Shown: piece by piece, positions 17,043 to 24,651 of the stretch
Layout of the letters: each line of letters starts with the position of its first letter
Position numbering within the stretch: the first letter of the stretch is position 1
Source: Mumia flava
GTDB lineage: Bacteria > Actinomycetota > Actinomycetes > Propionibacteriales > Nocardioidaceae
Direction: 5' to 3'
Length of the DNA stretch: 64,000 nt
NCBI RefSeq assembly: GCF_002797495.1
Contig: NZ_PGEZ01000001.1
Span: forward strand, 1,612,001 to 1,676,000
Notes under the pieces: generated by a model
The model's database searches: none
What the model was told of the DNA's origin: nothing
The model's input: only the letters and a program-made list of their open reading frames with translations
Position numbers and translations under genes: made by a program

Positions 17043-17378
17043 ATGTCCACCATCTCTCGTCTCCCCGCTCCGATCCTGGACTCCTACGAGTGGCAGTTCG
17101 ACGCCGCCTGCAGCGGCGTCGACACCGAGGAGTTCTTCAGCCCCGAGGACGAGCGCGGCGCCGCCCGCGCCGAGCGCGAGGCTCGCGCCAAGACGTTCTG
17201 CGCCGGCTGCCCCGTCGTCCAGCAGTGCCTCGAGCACGCGATCAAGGTCCGCGAGCCGTACGGCGTGTGGGGCGGACTGAACCCGCGCGAGCGCCAGCTC
17301 TACGCCCGGGGCCAGCGCGACGTCGTCCGCATCGGCGAGACCGAGGCGGATCCCGCGCAGCACACCCCCGCGGCCTGA
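17043..17378 (+). CDS. WhiB-family transcriptional regulator
   Basis: This is a 111-residue Wbl protein. The [4Fe-4S] ligands are C23, C53, C56 and C62 (C-x29-C-x2-C-x5-C); the Wbl turn GVWGG is at 74-78, followed by a basic PRERQLYARG segment. Wbl proteins bind the primary sigma factor and sense NO, oxygen or redox. AGAGGAGG lies 5 nt before the ATG. Unlike the WhiB7-like gene at 51.2 kb there is no AT-hook, and the spacing is closer to the WhiB1 group. Divergence from a putative B12 photoreceptor suggests, but does not prove, light control. Confidence 0.93.
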   Translation: MSTISRLPAPILDSYEWQFDAACSGVDTEEFFSPEDERGAARAEREARAKTFCAGCPVVQQCLEHAIKVREPYGVWGGLNPRERQLYARGQRDVVRIGETEADPAQHTPAA

Positions 17379-17390
17379 GGGGCCGTGTCC

Positions 17391-17439
17391 CGGGGTCCGG
17401 GTGGGCGGCCGTTACGCACGGCCGTCCACCCGGACCCCG
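17391..17439. terminator. Strong 21-bp hairpin terminator
   Basis: A 14-bp perfect outer stem (17391-17404 with 17426-17439) is continued by a G-T pair and six further pairs around a 7-nt loop TTACGCA. It sits 12 nt after the WhiB stop and 33 nt from the convergent secreted-protein gene, so it can serve both strands. Confidence 0.85.
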
Positions 17440-17472
17440 AGGCCAGCGGAACTCGCGTCCCGCGCGGCGCGA

Positions 17473-18192
17473 CTACTCGTCCCCGAACGCCACGGTGACG
17501 ACCCGCTTCGTCGCCTTGACCCGCGCGAGCGCGTTGCGCAGGCCTGTACGACCGCCTGCCGACAGCCGGTAGCGGGTCAGGGCCTTGTTGATGGTCGCGA
17601 TCTCCTTCGTGTACCCGGCGATGGTGTCGGCCATCGAGTCGGGATAATCGGCGCCGGCACCCTCGGGCGGCAGCCCGATCACGCGGGCGATCATCGCGTC
17701 GCGTCGCCGGTGGGGCCAGTAGAGCGTCGCCCGCAGCGCCTGCACGACCTTCGGGTGAGTCTTCATCCCGGCGAACATCGTGGCGGCGTCGATGCTGATC
17801 CGGCGCTGGAGACCCAGGGCGGCGAGCACCGCCGGCGGACCTGGCGGGTCGTCGCTCTCCGGGTCCGTCGGCGGCTTGCCGATCAGGGCGAGCGCTGCCA
17901 CGTGCGCCCGACCGCTGTTGACGCGGACACGCTTCAGCGACGCGTTCGCCTTCGCGTACCGGCGCTTCTTCAGCTGGGCGCGCGCGTCGGCCAGTGCGCT
18001 CTTCGCTCGCGCGACGGGCGTCGCCACCGTGGGACTTGCGGCTGCGGGCAGCAGCGCGGTCGGGTTCGGCGAGGCCGACGCGCTCCCGGCGGGCGCGACG
18101 AGCGCCAGCACGAGCGCGAGTGCCGCGACCAGTCCGGCGGCACCGCGCAGGCGCGGGAGGGACGGGGTGGGTCGGGTGGCTGCAACGGACAT
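17473..18192 (-). CDS. Secreted protein of unknown function
   Basis: This is a 239-residue protein; the ATG at 18192 has GAGGAGG 5 nt upstream. Residues 1-40 form a signal peptide: a basic/Pro N-terminus, the hydrophobic core GLVAALALVLALVAPAG and a likely cut after SASA. The mature part is basic and helical (ARAKSALADARAQLKKRRYAKANASLKRVR; later GYTKEIATINKALTRYRL) with no catalytic motif that I recognise. Repeated Lys/Arg-Ala helices may bind polyanionic cell-surface material. It is monocistronic, with the divergent AceE-like gene 279 nt away; that gap shows no other clear feature. Confidence 0.75.
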   Translation of the reverse strand: MSVAATRPTPSLPRLRGAAGLVAALALVLALVAPAGSASASPNPTALLPAAASPTVATPVARAKSALADARAQLKKRRYAKANASLKRVRVNSGRAHVAALALIGKPPTDPESDDPPGPPAVLAALGLQRRISIDAATMFAGMKTHPKVVQALRATLYWPHRRRDAMIARVIGLPPEGAGADYPDSMADTIAGYTKEIATINKALTRYRLSAGGRTGLRNALARVKATKRVVTVAFGDE

Positions 18193-18471
18193 GGGATCCT
18201 CCTCGGAACGCACGAACGACCGGTGTGCCGGTCCTGGCAGGTCCACGGTCGCTCCGATCGACCGCGACGTCAGCGGCGCTCGACCCGGGTCCCGCCGAGC
18301 TCCGGCCGGACCCGCGTTCGGCACGGGGCCGACGGTGCGGACGACCAGGGACTCGTACGGGTGACCGAGGCGCGCGAGGACGATCCGGGACGCGCCCGCC
18401 GTGCTTCGACCCCCCGAGGTGAACGACACTTACCCCGTACGACCGCCGCGCGACCCGGATGGTGACGAACG

Positions 18472-20790
18472 ATGACGAATCCCGCTGCCGAGACGAAGGA
18501 CGATCACCTGGCGACCCTCCGCGAGGTCGAGCAGCGGGTCCTGTGGCTCTCGACGGCGATCATCGACCACGCGAACCGGGTCCGACCGAACGAGAGCGGC
18601 CTCAAGGTCGGCGGCCACCAGGCGTCGTCGGCGTCGATGACGACGATCATGACCGCGCTGTGGTTCGAGCACCTGCGTGCCGAGGACCGGGTCTCGGTCA
18701 AGCCGCACGCGTCACCGGTCCTGCACGCGATCAACTACCTGCTCGGCGAGCTCGACGAGGAGTACCTCACGACCCTGCGCGCCTTCGGCGGGCTGCAGAG
18801 CTACCCGAGCCGCGCCAAGGACCCCGATCCGGTCGACTACTCCACCGGCTCGGTCGGCATCGGCGCGACGGCACCGATCTGGGGCGCGCTCGCCCGGCGC
18901 TACGTCGCCTCCCGCGAGCCCGTGGTCGGCTCGGGCCGGCAGTACTCGCTGCTCGGCGACGCCGAGCTCGACGAGGGCGCGATCTGGGAGGCGATCCTCG
19001 ACCCGATGGTCACCGACCTCGGGGAGATCTGCTGGATCGTCGACCTCAACCGCCAGTCGCTCGACCGCGTCGTGCCCAACATCGGGGCGACCCGGCTGCA
19101 GGGCATGTTCGAGGCGGCGGGCTGGCAGGTCCTCACGATCAAGTACGGCGCCATCCTCGAGGACCTCTTCACCCGCCCGGGCGGCGACGCGTTGCGGACG
19201 CGGATCGACACGATGCTCAACCCGGAGTACCAGCGCCTGCTCCGCTGCACGCCCGAGCAGCTGCGCGAGCGTCTGCCCGGCGACGGCGCAGGCGCGGAGG
19301 AGATCCGCCGCCTGATCGCGACGCTGGACGACGACACGCTGTACGCGGCGGTGCGCAACCTGGGCGGCCACGACCTCTCGGCCGTATCCGACGCGTTCGA
19401 CGCGATCGCCGACGACCGGCCGACCGTGATCTTCGCGTACACGATCAAGGGCCGCGGCCTGTCGTCGGAGGGCCACCCGCAGAACCACTCCTCGCTCCTC
19501 AACGAGGCCCAGATGCGCGACCTGGCACAGGTCAGCGGCACCTCGCTGGACGCGCCGTGGCAGCGCTTCGACAGCACGTCGAAGGCCGGCCTGCTGTGCG
19601 AGCAGGCAGCCGCACGGCTCCACCGGACCCCCGTGCCCTCCGTCCCGGCGCCGACCCTGCCGACCGACTTCGGTCGTACGCCGTCGGGGCGCGCGACGAC
19701 GCAGGCCGCGCTCGGTCGTACGCTGCTCGACCTCACGCGCAGCGCTCCGGAGGCCGCGAGCCGGGTCGTGACGCTCTCACCGGACGTGTCCTCGTCGACG
19801 AACCTCGGCGGCTGGGTCAACAAGGTCGGCGTCTGGTCGTCGAGCGAGCGGCGCGACTGGTTCGACGACGACCCGGAGACGATCCTGCACTGGCGCGAGC
19901 AGCCAACCGGCCAGCACGTCGAGCTCGGCATCGCCGAGGTCAACCTCGTCGGCCTGCTCGGCGAGCTCGGGGCGACCTGGAGCCGGTGGGGTCAGCCACT
20001 GATCCCGATCGGGGTGCTCTACGACCCGTTCGTCGAGCGGGCGCTGGAGCCGTGGTCGTTCGGGATCTACGCCGGCGGCCAGTCGATCCTGGTCGGCACC
20101 CCGTCCGGCGTCACCCTCGGCCCCGAGGGAGGGGCGCACCAGTCGATCACGAGCCCGTCGGTCGGCCTCGAGCAGCCCGGCTGCACGACGTACGAGCCGG
20201 CGTTCGCGATCGACGTCGAGTGGACGCTGCTCGCCGCGATGGCGCAGATCGGGCGGCCCGACGGCACCTCGGCGTACCTGCGGCTGTCGACCCGTCCCGT
20301 CGACCAGAAGCTCGCGGCCGTTCCCACCGACCCGGCCGCCCGGGAGCGCCGACGCAGACAGGCGGTGGCGGGCGCGTACCCGATCCGCCGCACCGAGGAC
20401 ACGCCCGCCCTCACGATCGCGGCGATGGGAGCGATGATGCCGGAGGCGCTCGCCGCCGCCGAGCGGCTCGAGGCCGGGGGCACCGCCGTCGACGTCGTGT
20501 GCGTGACCAGCCCGGGCCTGCTCTTCGACGCGGTGCAGGCCCGTGCGGGCAGCGGTGACGCACCGACCTGGGTCCTCGATGCCGCGTTTCCCGCGCATCG
20601 AGCCGCGCCACTGCTGACGGTGCTCGACGGTCACCCCCACACGCTCGCGTTCCTGGCCGGCATCAACGGCGTGCGGGCGAAGCACCTGGGCGTCACGCGG
20701 TTCGGCCAGTCCGGTGACCTGGACGACGTCTACCGCCACCACGGGATCGACGCGGACAGCGTGGTCGCGGCGGGGCTCGACCTGCTGTGA
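18472..20790 (+). CDS. AceE-like pyruvate dehydrogenase E1 / transketolase-fold enzyme
   Basis: This 772-residue thiamine-diphosphate enzyme resembles the homodimeric E1 component AceE. Seen are GGHQASSASMTTIMTALWF (N-terminal active-site His context), STGSVGIGATAPIWGALARRY, the ThDP-binding GDAELDEGAIWEAI...NRQSLDR, GGHDLSAVSDAF and TIKGRGLSSEGHPQNH; the second half has the pyrimidine-binding fold with VELGIAEVNLVGLLGELG. AceE proteins are usually 880-930 residues, so this is about 110-150 shorter. No E2/E3 genes are adjacent, so it may use another 2-oxo acid or a stand-alone acceptor. The start has no strong ribosome site. Confidence 0.85.
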   Translation: MTNPAAETKDDHLATLREVEQRVLWLSTAIIDHANRVRPNESGLKVGGHQASSASMTTIMTALWFEHLRAEDRVSVKPHASPVLHAINYLLGELDEEYLTTLRAFGGLQSYPSRAKDPDPVDYSTGSVGIGATAPIWGALARRYVASREPVVGSGRQYSLLGDAELDEGAIWEAILDPMVTDLGEICWIVDLNRQSLDRVVPNIGATRLQGMFEAAGWQVLTIKYGAILEDLFTRPGGDALRTRIDTMLNPEYQRLLRCTPEQLRERLPGDGAGAEEIRRLIATLDDDTLYAAVRNLGGHDLSAVSDAFDAIADDRPTVIFAYTIKGRGLSSEGHPQNHSSLLNEAQMRDLAQVSGTSLDAPWQRFDSTSKAGLLCEQAAARLHRTPVPSVPAPTLPTDFGRTPSGRATTQAALGRTLLDLTRSAPEAASRVVTLSPDVSSSTNLGGWVNKVGVWSSSERRDWFDDDPETILHWREQPTGQHVELGIAEVNLVGLLGELGATWSRWGQPLIPIGVLYDPFVERALEPWSFGIYAGGQSILVGTPSGVTLGPEGGAHQSITSPSVGLEQPGCTTYEPAFAIDVEWTLLAAMAQIGRPDGTSAYLRLSTRPVDQKLAAVPTDPAARERRRRQAVAGAYPIRRTEDTPALTIAAMGAMMPEALAAAERLEAGGTAVDVVCVTSPGLLFDAVQARAGSGDAPTWVLDAAFPAHRAAPLLTVLDGHPHTLAFLAGINGVRAKHLGVTRFGQSGDLDDVYRHHGIDADSVVAAGLDLL

Positions 20791-20815
20791 GCCGACCTGA
20801 GTCCGAGCTCCGGGG

Positions 20816-21298
20816 CTAGTGGGCGACGCTCTTCAACGCGATCACGACCAGCGCCAGGACCGACAGCGACAGCACCGCCAGCACCTTGCGGAACGGCGAC
20901 GCGGAGGTCCGGCGCACCCCGGACCACACGATCAGCGCAAGCGTGACGACCAGGACGTCCACCGACACCGTGAGCGCCGTGTCGAGGTCCCACCAGTCCC
21001 AGCCCGCCAGGACGATGACCAGGATCGGGACGACGAGTGCGGAGAGCGCCCCGGCAGCGACCTTCGTCATGCGGCCCAGGTGCTCGCGCGACAGCGACTC
21101 GCCGTACACGAAGACATGGGCGATCACCTCGGCGGCACTGGTCGCCAGGACGGTGCCGATCCCGGTGATCGCCAGAGTGGCGGCGACCGACCCCGGCGAC
21201 AGCCCTTCGGCGTGCAGGCTCAGCGTGTAGAGCACAGCGATCGACGTGAACGTCACGTAGATGCGCTCACGGAGGCGTTCGACCGCCAGCCCCTTCAT
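20816..21298 (-). CDS. Small four-helix membrane protein
   Basis: This is a 160-residue protein starting MKGLAVERLRERIYVTFTS. Hydrophobic segments lie at about 17-35, 40-65, 80-105 and 110-130, with a fifth near the end (FRKVLAVLSLSVLALVVIAL). A GTG at 21349 overlaps the TetR stop as GTGA and would add 17 polar residues; I prefer the internal ATG because the extension is Arg/Pro-rich, but coupling with TetR via the GTG is possible. I recognise no family. It is co-directional with the TetR gene and may be part of the same efflux/stress unit. Confidence 0.7.
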   Translation of the reverse strand: MKGLAVERLRERIYVTFTSIAVLYTLSLHAEGLSPGSVAATLAITGIGTVLATSAAEVIAHVFVYGESLSREHLGRMTKVAAGALSALVVPILVIVLAGWDWWDLDTALTVSVDVLVVTLALIVWSGVRRTSASPFRKVLAVLSLSVLALVVIALKSVAH

Positions 21299-21345
21299 GT
21301 GCGGCGTAACAGCGCCCGCCGAGGGTCTGCGCACTCCTGCTCTCC

Positions 21346-21933
21346 TCACCTCGGGGTCACCAGCGGCAGGAAGATCGTGTCGACGATCTCCTCGAGCACG
21401 GGCTCAGGCACCGGCCGCAGCGTGCTCAGCACCTCGTTGCGGAACAGATCGAGAGGCAGCGCGGCGATCCGCGGGGTCAGGCGTTCCGGGTCGACCTCGC
21501 CCCGCTCGAGCGCGCGGACGAACATCGGCTGCCCGATCCCCCACGGACTGTCCTCGCGTCGCGTCTCCGATCGCAGGTCCACGAGGCGAGTCTCCGTCTC
21601 GTGGAAGAAGGCCCCGAGCTGGGCGCTGATCAGCCCGACCAACTCCACCCGGGTCTCGTTCGCGTAGCGGAGGCTGGCGAGCACGTCGCCGCGCAGACTC
21701 CCGGTGTCGGGCTCGTGCCGCGGCAGCTGGTCGATCGCATGGCGGACGGCCGCGCGCGTCAGCTCCTGCTTGTCGGCCCACCTCCGGTAGAGCACCGGTT
21801 TGCTGGTGCCGGCGCGCTCGGCGACGCCGTCGACGGTGAAGGCGGCGTAGCCCCGCTCGGCGAGCTCGGCCCATGCAGCATCCAGCAGCGCCCTCTCCAG
21901 CTCCTCGCCCCGGCGTCTCGTCACGTCTCGCAC
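21346..21933 (-). CDS. TetR-family repressor (efflux regulator)
   Basis: This is a 195-residue TetR protein. The N-terminal helix-turn-helix (ALLDAAWAELAERGYAAFTVDGVAERAGTSKPVLYRRWADKQEL) occupies residues 14-60; the C-terminal ligand domain ends FLPLVTPR. It is divergent from a DHA2-type MFS gene across an 88-nt region that contains two near-identical 16-bp sites, the classic layout for a substrate-induced drug-efflux repressor that also controls itself. Confidence 0.93.
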   Translation of the reverse strand: MRDVTRRRGEELERALLDAAWAELAERGYAAFTVDGVAERAGTSKPVLYRRWADKQELTRAAVRHAIDQLPRHEPDTGSLRGDVLASLRYANETRVELVGLISAQLGAFFHETETRLVDLRSETRREDSPWGIGQPMFVRALERGEVDPERLTPRIAALPLDLFRNEVLSTLRPVPEPVLEEIVDTIFLPLVTPR

Positions 21934-21943
21934 CTCACACTAG

Positions 21944-21959
21944 GAAACTGTTGCGTATC
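21944..21959. promoter_or_regulatory. TetR operator candidate 1 (GAAAC-N6-GTATC)
   Basis: GAAACTGTTGCGTATC lies 11 nt upstream of the TetR start. Its arms GAAAC and GTATC are complementary in 4 of 5 positions. The same arms recur in site 2, and no other copy was noticed in the window. Confidence 0.7.
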
Positions 21960-21987
21960 TTAACACGCGAGCGTAGCGTGCCTTTAA

Positions 21988-22003
21988 GAAACGATTCAGT
22001 ATC
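21988..22003. promoter_or_regulatory. TetR operator candidate 2 (GAAAC-N6-GTATC)
   Basis: GAAACGATTCAGTATC lies 19 nt upstream of the MFS start, 44 bp from site 1. The flanks also mirror each other (TATCTTAA against TTAAGAAAC), so the two sites also form a larger imperfect inverted repeat. One site per promoter suggests simultaneous repression of both genes. Confidence 0.7.
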
Positions 22004-22021
22004 TACAAGGAGGCGCGCACC

Positions 22022-23476
22022 ATGACCACACCCCTCGCACCCGACGACGCAGGGCCGGCGCCGACCGCCGTCGCCGACGTCGCCGCACCCGAGCGTGGCG
22101 GCATCCCCGCCGACGTCTGGCGCCTCGCGATGACGCTGCTGGTCGGCGGGTTCGCCGTGGTGCTCAACACCACGCTCATCAGCATCGCCCTGCACGACCT
22201 GAGCACTCAGTTCGAGGTGTCGTTCGCCACGATCCAGTGGATCAGCACCGGCTACCTCCTGGCGCTGTTCGCCACGATCCCGATCACCGGATGGGCGCAG
22301 CGACGCTTCGGCGGCAAGCAGCTCTGGATCGCCGCGCTGCTCGTCTTCATGCTCGGTTCGATCCTCTGCGCCATCGCCTGGGACGCCACCAGCCTGATCG
22401 CGTTCCGCGTGGTGCAGGGCATCGGCGGCGGTGTGCTGATCCCGCTCATGACGACGCTCATCATGCAGGCCGCCCGCGGCCACAACCTCGGCCGCGTGAT
22501 GGCCGTCGTCGGGCTGCCGGCCGCGCTCGGACCGATCCTCGGGCCGGTCCTCGGCGGCCTGATCCTCGAGGTCGCCTCCTGGCCGTGGCTCTTCCTGATC
22601 AACATCCCCTTCTGCGTGATCGGAGCCCTCCTCGCGATCACGTTCGTCCCCCGCGACACACCTGACCCGACCGCCCGCCTCGACGTCGTCGGCCTGACGC
22701 TGCTCACCCCCGGCGTCACGGGCCTCATCTACGCGTTGACCGTCGTCCCCGAGAACGGGTTCGGGAGCGCCGAGGTCCTCGTCCCGCTGCTGGCCGGGAT
22801 TGCGCTCGTCACGGCGTTCGCCGTACGGGGCCTGCGTCGTGCCAAGGACAACCTCGTGGACCTGCGCCTGCTGCGGCACCGCCCGTTGGCGTCGGCCTCC
22901 GCGCTCGGCTTCCTCGTCGGCACAGCTCTCTACGGCGCCATGCTGCTGCTCCCGCTGTACTGGCAGCAGGTCCAAGGGCTCGACGCACTCGACACCGCGC
23001 TCCTGTTGATCCCCCAGGGCGTCGGCGCGCTCCTGTCGCGCACCCCGGCCGGCCGCTTGACCGATGAGCGCGGCCCGCGCTTCGTCGCGTTGACCGGGTT
23101 CGCGATCATCGCCGCCGCGACCATCCCGTTCGCGTACGTCGGCTCCGACACCAGCAACTGGCTCCTCGGTGCAGTCCTGCTGGTCCGCGGACTCGGCCTC
23201 GGGCTGGTCACCGTCCCGCTCACCAGTGCCGCGTTCGTCGGACTCGACCACCACGAGGTCCCCTCCGCGAGCATCATCACCCGGGTCACCCAGCAGCTCG
23301 GTGGATCCTTCGGCACCGCGATCTTCGCCGTCGTGCTCCAGCAGGTGATCGTCAGCGGACACGACCTGGTCGCCGCGTTCGACATCGCCTTCTGGGCAGC
23401 CGCCGCGGCCGCGCTCGTCGCGATCCCTCTCAGCTGCCTGCTGCCGGGGAAGCAGATCGTGCGAGCAACCGCCTGA
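22022..23476 (+). CDS. DHA2-family MFS multidrug transporter
   Basis: This 484-residue protein has fourteen predicted membrane helices, the size of the EmrB/QacA proton-antiport group. Visible motifs are VLNTTLISIALHDL (helix 1, motif D1-like), GWAQRRFGGKQLWIAALLVFMLGS (motif A), RVVQGIGGGVLIPL (motif B) and GLPAALGPILGPVLGGLI (motif C of drug:H+ antiporters). AAGGAGG lies 7-8 nt before the ATG. Together with the divergent TetR it forms an inducible efflux pair; the drug cannot be predicted. Confidence 0.93.
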   Translation: MTTPLAPDDAGPAPTAVADVAAPERGGIPADVWRLAMTLLVGGFAVVLNTTLISIALHDLSTQFEVSFATIQWISTGYLLALFATIPITGWAQRRFGGKQLWIAALLVFMLGSILCAIAWDATSLIAFRVVQGIGGGVLIPLMTTLIMQAARGHNLGRVMAVVGLPAALGPILGPVLGGLILEVASWPWLFLINIPFCVIGALLAITFVPRDTPDPTARLDVVGLTLLTPGVTGLIYALTVVPENGFGSAEVLVPLLAGIALVTAFAVRGLRRAKDNLVDLRLLRHRPLASASALGFLVGTALYGAMLLLPLYWQQVQGLDALDTALLLIPQGVGALLSRTPAGRLTDERGPRFVALTGFAIIAAATIPFAYVGSDTSNWLLGAVLLVRGLGLGLVTVPLTSAAFVGLDHHEVPSASIITRVTQQLGGSFGTAIFAVVLQQVIVSGHDLVAAFDIAFWAAAAAALVAIPLSCLLPGKQIVRATA

Positions 23477-23484
23477 CGGGACGA

Positions 23485-23526
23485 GGAAAGGTCCTGTTCA
23501 GCGGAGATGCTGATCAGGACCTTCCC
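23485..23526. terminator. Hairpin terminator between MFS gene and tRNA
   Basis: The arms AAGGTCCTG/CAGGACCTT, extended by TCAGC/GCTGA, surround the loop GGAGAT. The position right after the MFS stop and just beyond the 3' end of the minus-strand tRNA lets it stop both transcripts. Confidence 0.8.
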
Positions 23527-23530
23527 GGTC

Positions 23531-23606
23531 TGGAGCCGCTTGTCGGAATCGAACCGACGACCTTCTCATTACGAGTGAGACGCTCTGCCGACTGAGCTAA
23601 AGCGGC
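23531..23606 (-). tRNA. tRNA-Thr (anticodon CGU)
   Basis: On the minus strand a complete cloverleaf is visible: acceptor GCCGCTT/AAGCGGC, D-arm GCTC..GAGC, anticodon stem TCTCA/TGAGA with loop CTCGTAA (anticodon CGU, reading ACG Thr), T-arm GTCGG-TTCGATT-CCGAC, discriminator U and an encoded CCA. The length is 73 nt plus CCA. No integrated element lies beside it. Confidence 0.96.
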
Positions 23607-23684
23607 GCGGTCGCGCAGGGATCGCCCGCGGACCGGAGTCGAGTGTAGCCGAGGGGCCACACCGCTCTCAAAGCCGGGTGGACC

Positions 23685-23690
23685 TAGACT
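23685..23690 (+). promoter_or_regulatory. -10 box TAGACT, leaderless start of chorismate mutase
   Basis: TAGACT ends 8 nt before the GTG at 23699 and there is no ribosome-binding sequence, so transcription probably starts at or next to the start codon. Confidence 0.55.
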
Positions 23691-23698
23691 CGGGCAGC

Positions 23699-24043
23699 GT
23701 GAGCGAAGCACAGGATCCGCGAGCGAACCGCTCCGACGAGCCGTCCGCACCGTCCCCCGATCCGGCTGTGCTCGCCGAGCTCGAGGAGATGCGTTCGAGC
23801 ATCGACAACATCGACGCCGCGCTCGTCCACATGCTCGCCGAGCGGTTCAAGTGCACCAAGCGCGTGGGCCGGTTGAAAGCGACGCACGACCTCCCACCGG
23901 CCGACCCGGACCGAGAGGCTCGACAGATCGAACGGCTGAGGTCGCTCGCCGTCGAGGCCGATCTCGATCCCGCCTTCGCGGAGAAGTTCCTGAACTTCAT
24001 CATCAGCGAGGTCATCCGGCACCACGAGGCGTTCCGCGGCTGA
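23699..24043 (+). CDS. Chorismate mutase, AroQ type
   Basis: This 114-residue all-helical AroQ-fold protein converts chorismate to prephenate for Phe/Tyr synthesis. The domain spans residues 28-110: ELEEMRSSIDNIDAALVHMLAERFKCTKRVG (R and active-site K/R in helix 1), DPDREARQIERLRSLA (helix 2 Arg/Glu), AEKFLNFIISEVIRHH (helix 3). It has no signal peptide, so it is cytoplasmic. An upstream in-frame GTG at 23678 would add 7 residues but would precede the TAGACT box, so I chose 23699. The stop overlaps the next ATG (TGATG). Confidence 0.9.
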   Translation: MSEAQDPRANRSDEPSAPSPDPAVLAELEEMRSSIDNIDAALVHMLAERFKCTKRVGRLKATHDLPPADPDREARQIERLRSLAVEADLDPAFAEKFLNFIISEVIRHHEAFRG

Positions 24044-24453
24044 TGGCACGCCTCGACCTCGACGATCCGGCACTGGTCGCCTTCATGGGCGAGTACCACC
24101 TCGCGTCCCTCGCGACCGTGCGACCCGACGGGACCCCCCACCTCGTTCCGGTCGGGGTGACGTACGACGCCGAGACCCGGACTGCGCGTGTCATCACACG
24201 CGACGGGTCCGTGAAGGTCCGCACCGTCGAGTCCGCCGGGCCGGACGGTGCTCCGGTCGCGGTCAACCACGTCGACGGCGGGCAGTGGGTCACGCTGTTC
24301 GGGATCGCGCGGGTCACCCGCGACGCAGATGAGATCGCCGACGCCGTCGCGCGGTACGCCCGGCGCTATCGCCAGCCCCGCGAGAACGCGACGCGCGTGG
24401 CGATCGTCATCGACGTCGAGCGGGTCCTGGGGAACCTGCGCCCCGTGGAGTAG
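24043..24453 (+). CDS. PPOX-class split-barrel oxidoreductase
   Basis: This 136-residue protein has the pyridoxamine-5'-phosphate-oxidase-like split beta-barrel fold. FMGEYHLASLATVRPDGTPHLVPVGVTYDA and RVITRDGSVKVRTVE (phosphate-binding Ser/Lys/Arg strand) match the actinobacterial F420-dependent biliverdin-reductase-type group, which uses FMN or F420. It is coupled to the chorismate mutase by a one-base stop/start overlap (TGATG). I cannot tell F420 from FMN use by eye; the short length and KVR motif favour F420. Confidence 0.85.
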   Translation: MARLDLDDPALVAFMGEYHLASLATVRPDGTPHLVPVGVTYDAETRTARVITRDGSVKVRTVESAGPDGAPVAVNHVDGGQWVTLFGIARVTRDADEIADAVARYARRYRQPRENATRVAIVIDVERVLGNLRPVE

Positions 24454-24455
24454 AG

Positions 24456-24580
24456 GGGCGTCTCGATCGCTCGCTCCGCTCGCGCCTCGACGAACGGGAA
24501 CGGCGCCTCGGTCCGCTCGCGCCTCGACGAACGGGAAGGGCGTCTCGATCGCTCGCTCCGCTCGCGCCTCGACGAACGGG
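24456..24580. repeat. Three tandem REP-like units
   Basis: Two identical 43-nt units (24456-24498 and 24538-24580; core CTCGATCGCTCGCTCCGCTC, end CCTCGACGAACGGG) flank an 8-nt-shorter third unit at about 24502-24535. The unit is built from TCGA-containing half-sites, so it can fold back on itself. A related copy occurs at 26258-26390. Confidence 0.8.
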
Positions 24581-24593
24581 TCTGCAGGGGGGG

Positions 24594-24633
24594 CCGGGTC
24601 GGGCGCGGACGGGGGAGCGCGCGCCCGACCCGG
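24594..24633. terminator. 14-bp stem terminator
   Basis: CCGGGTCGGGCGCG (24594-24607) pairs perfectly with 24620-24633 around a 12-nt G-rich loop. It lies between the repeat array and the stop of the minus-strand peptidase gene, and probably serves that gene. Confidence 0.75.
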
Positions 24634-24651
24634 GTCAGGGGTTGACGAACC

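Noticed and set aside
23531-23606. tRNA-Thr as an attachment site of an integrated element
   Set aside because: No integrase, no partial tRNA copy and no composition shift on either side; chorismate mutase follows directly.
24456-24580. Repeats as a CRISPR array
   Set aside because: The units are adjacent or nearly so, no unique spacers exist, and no cas genes are near. The same holds for the 15-nt repeats at 57779.
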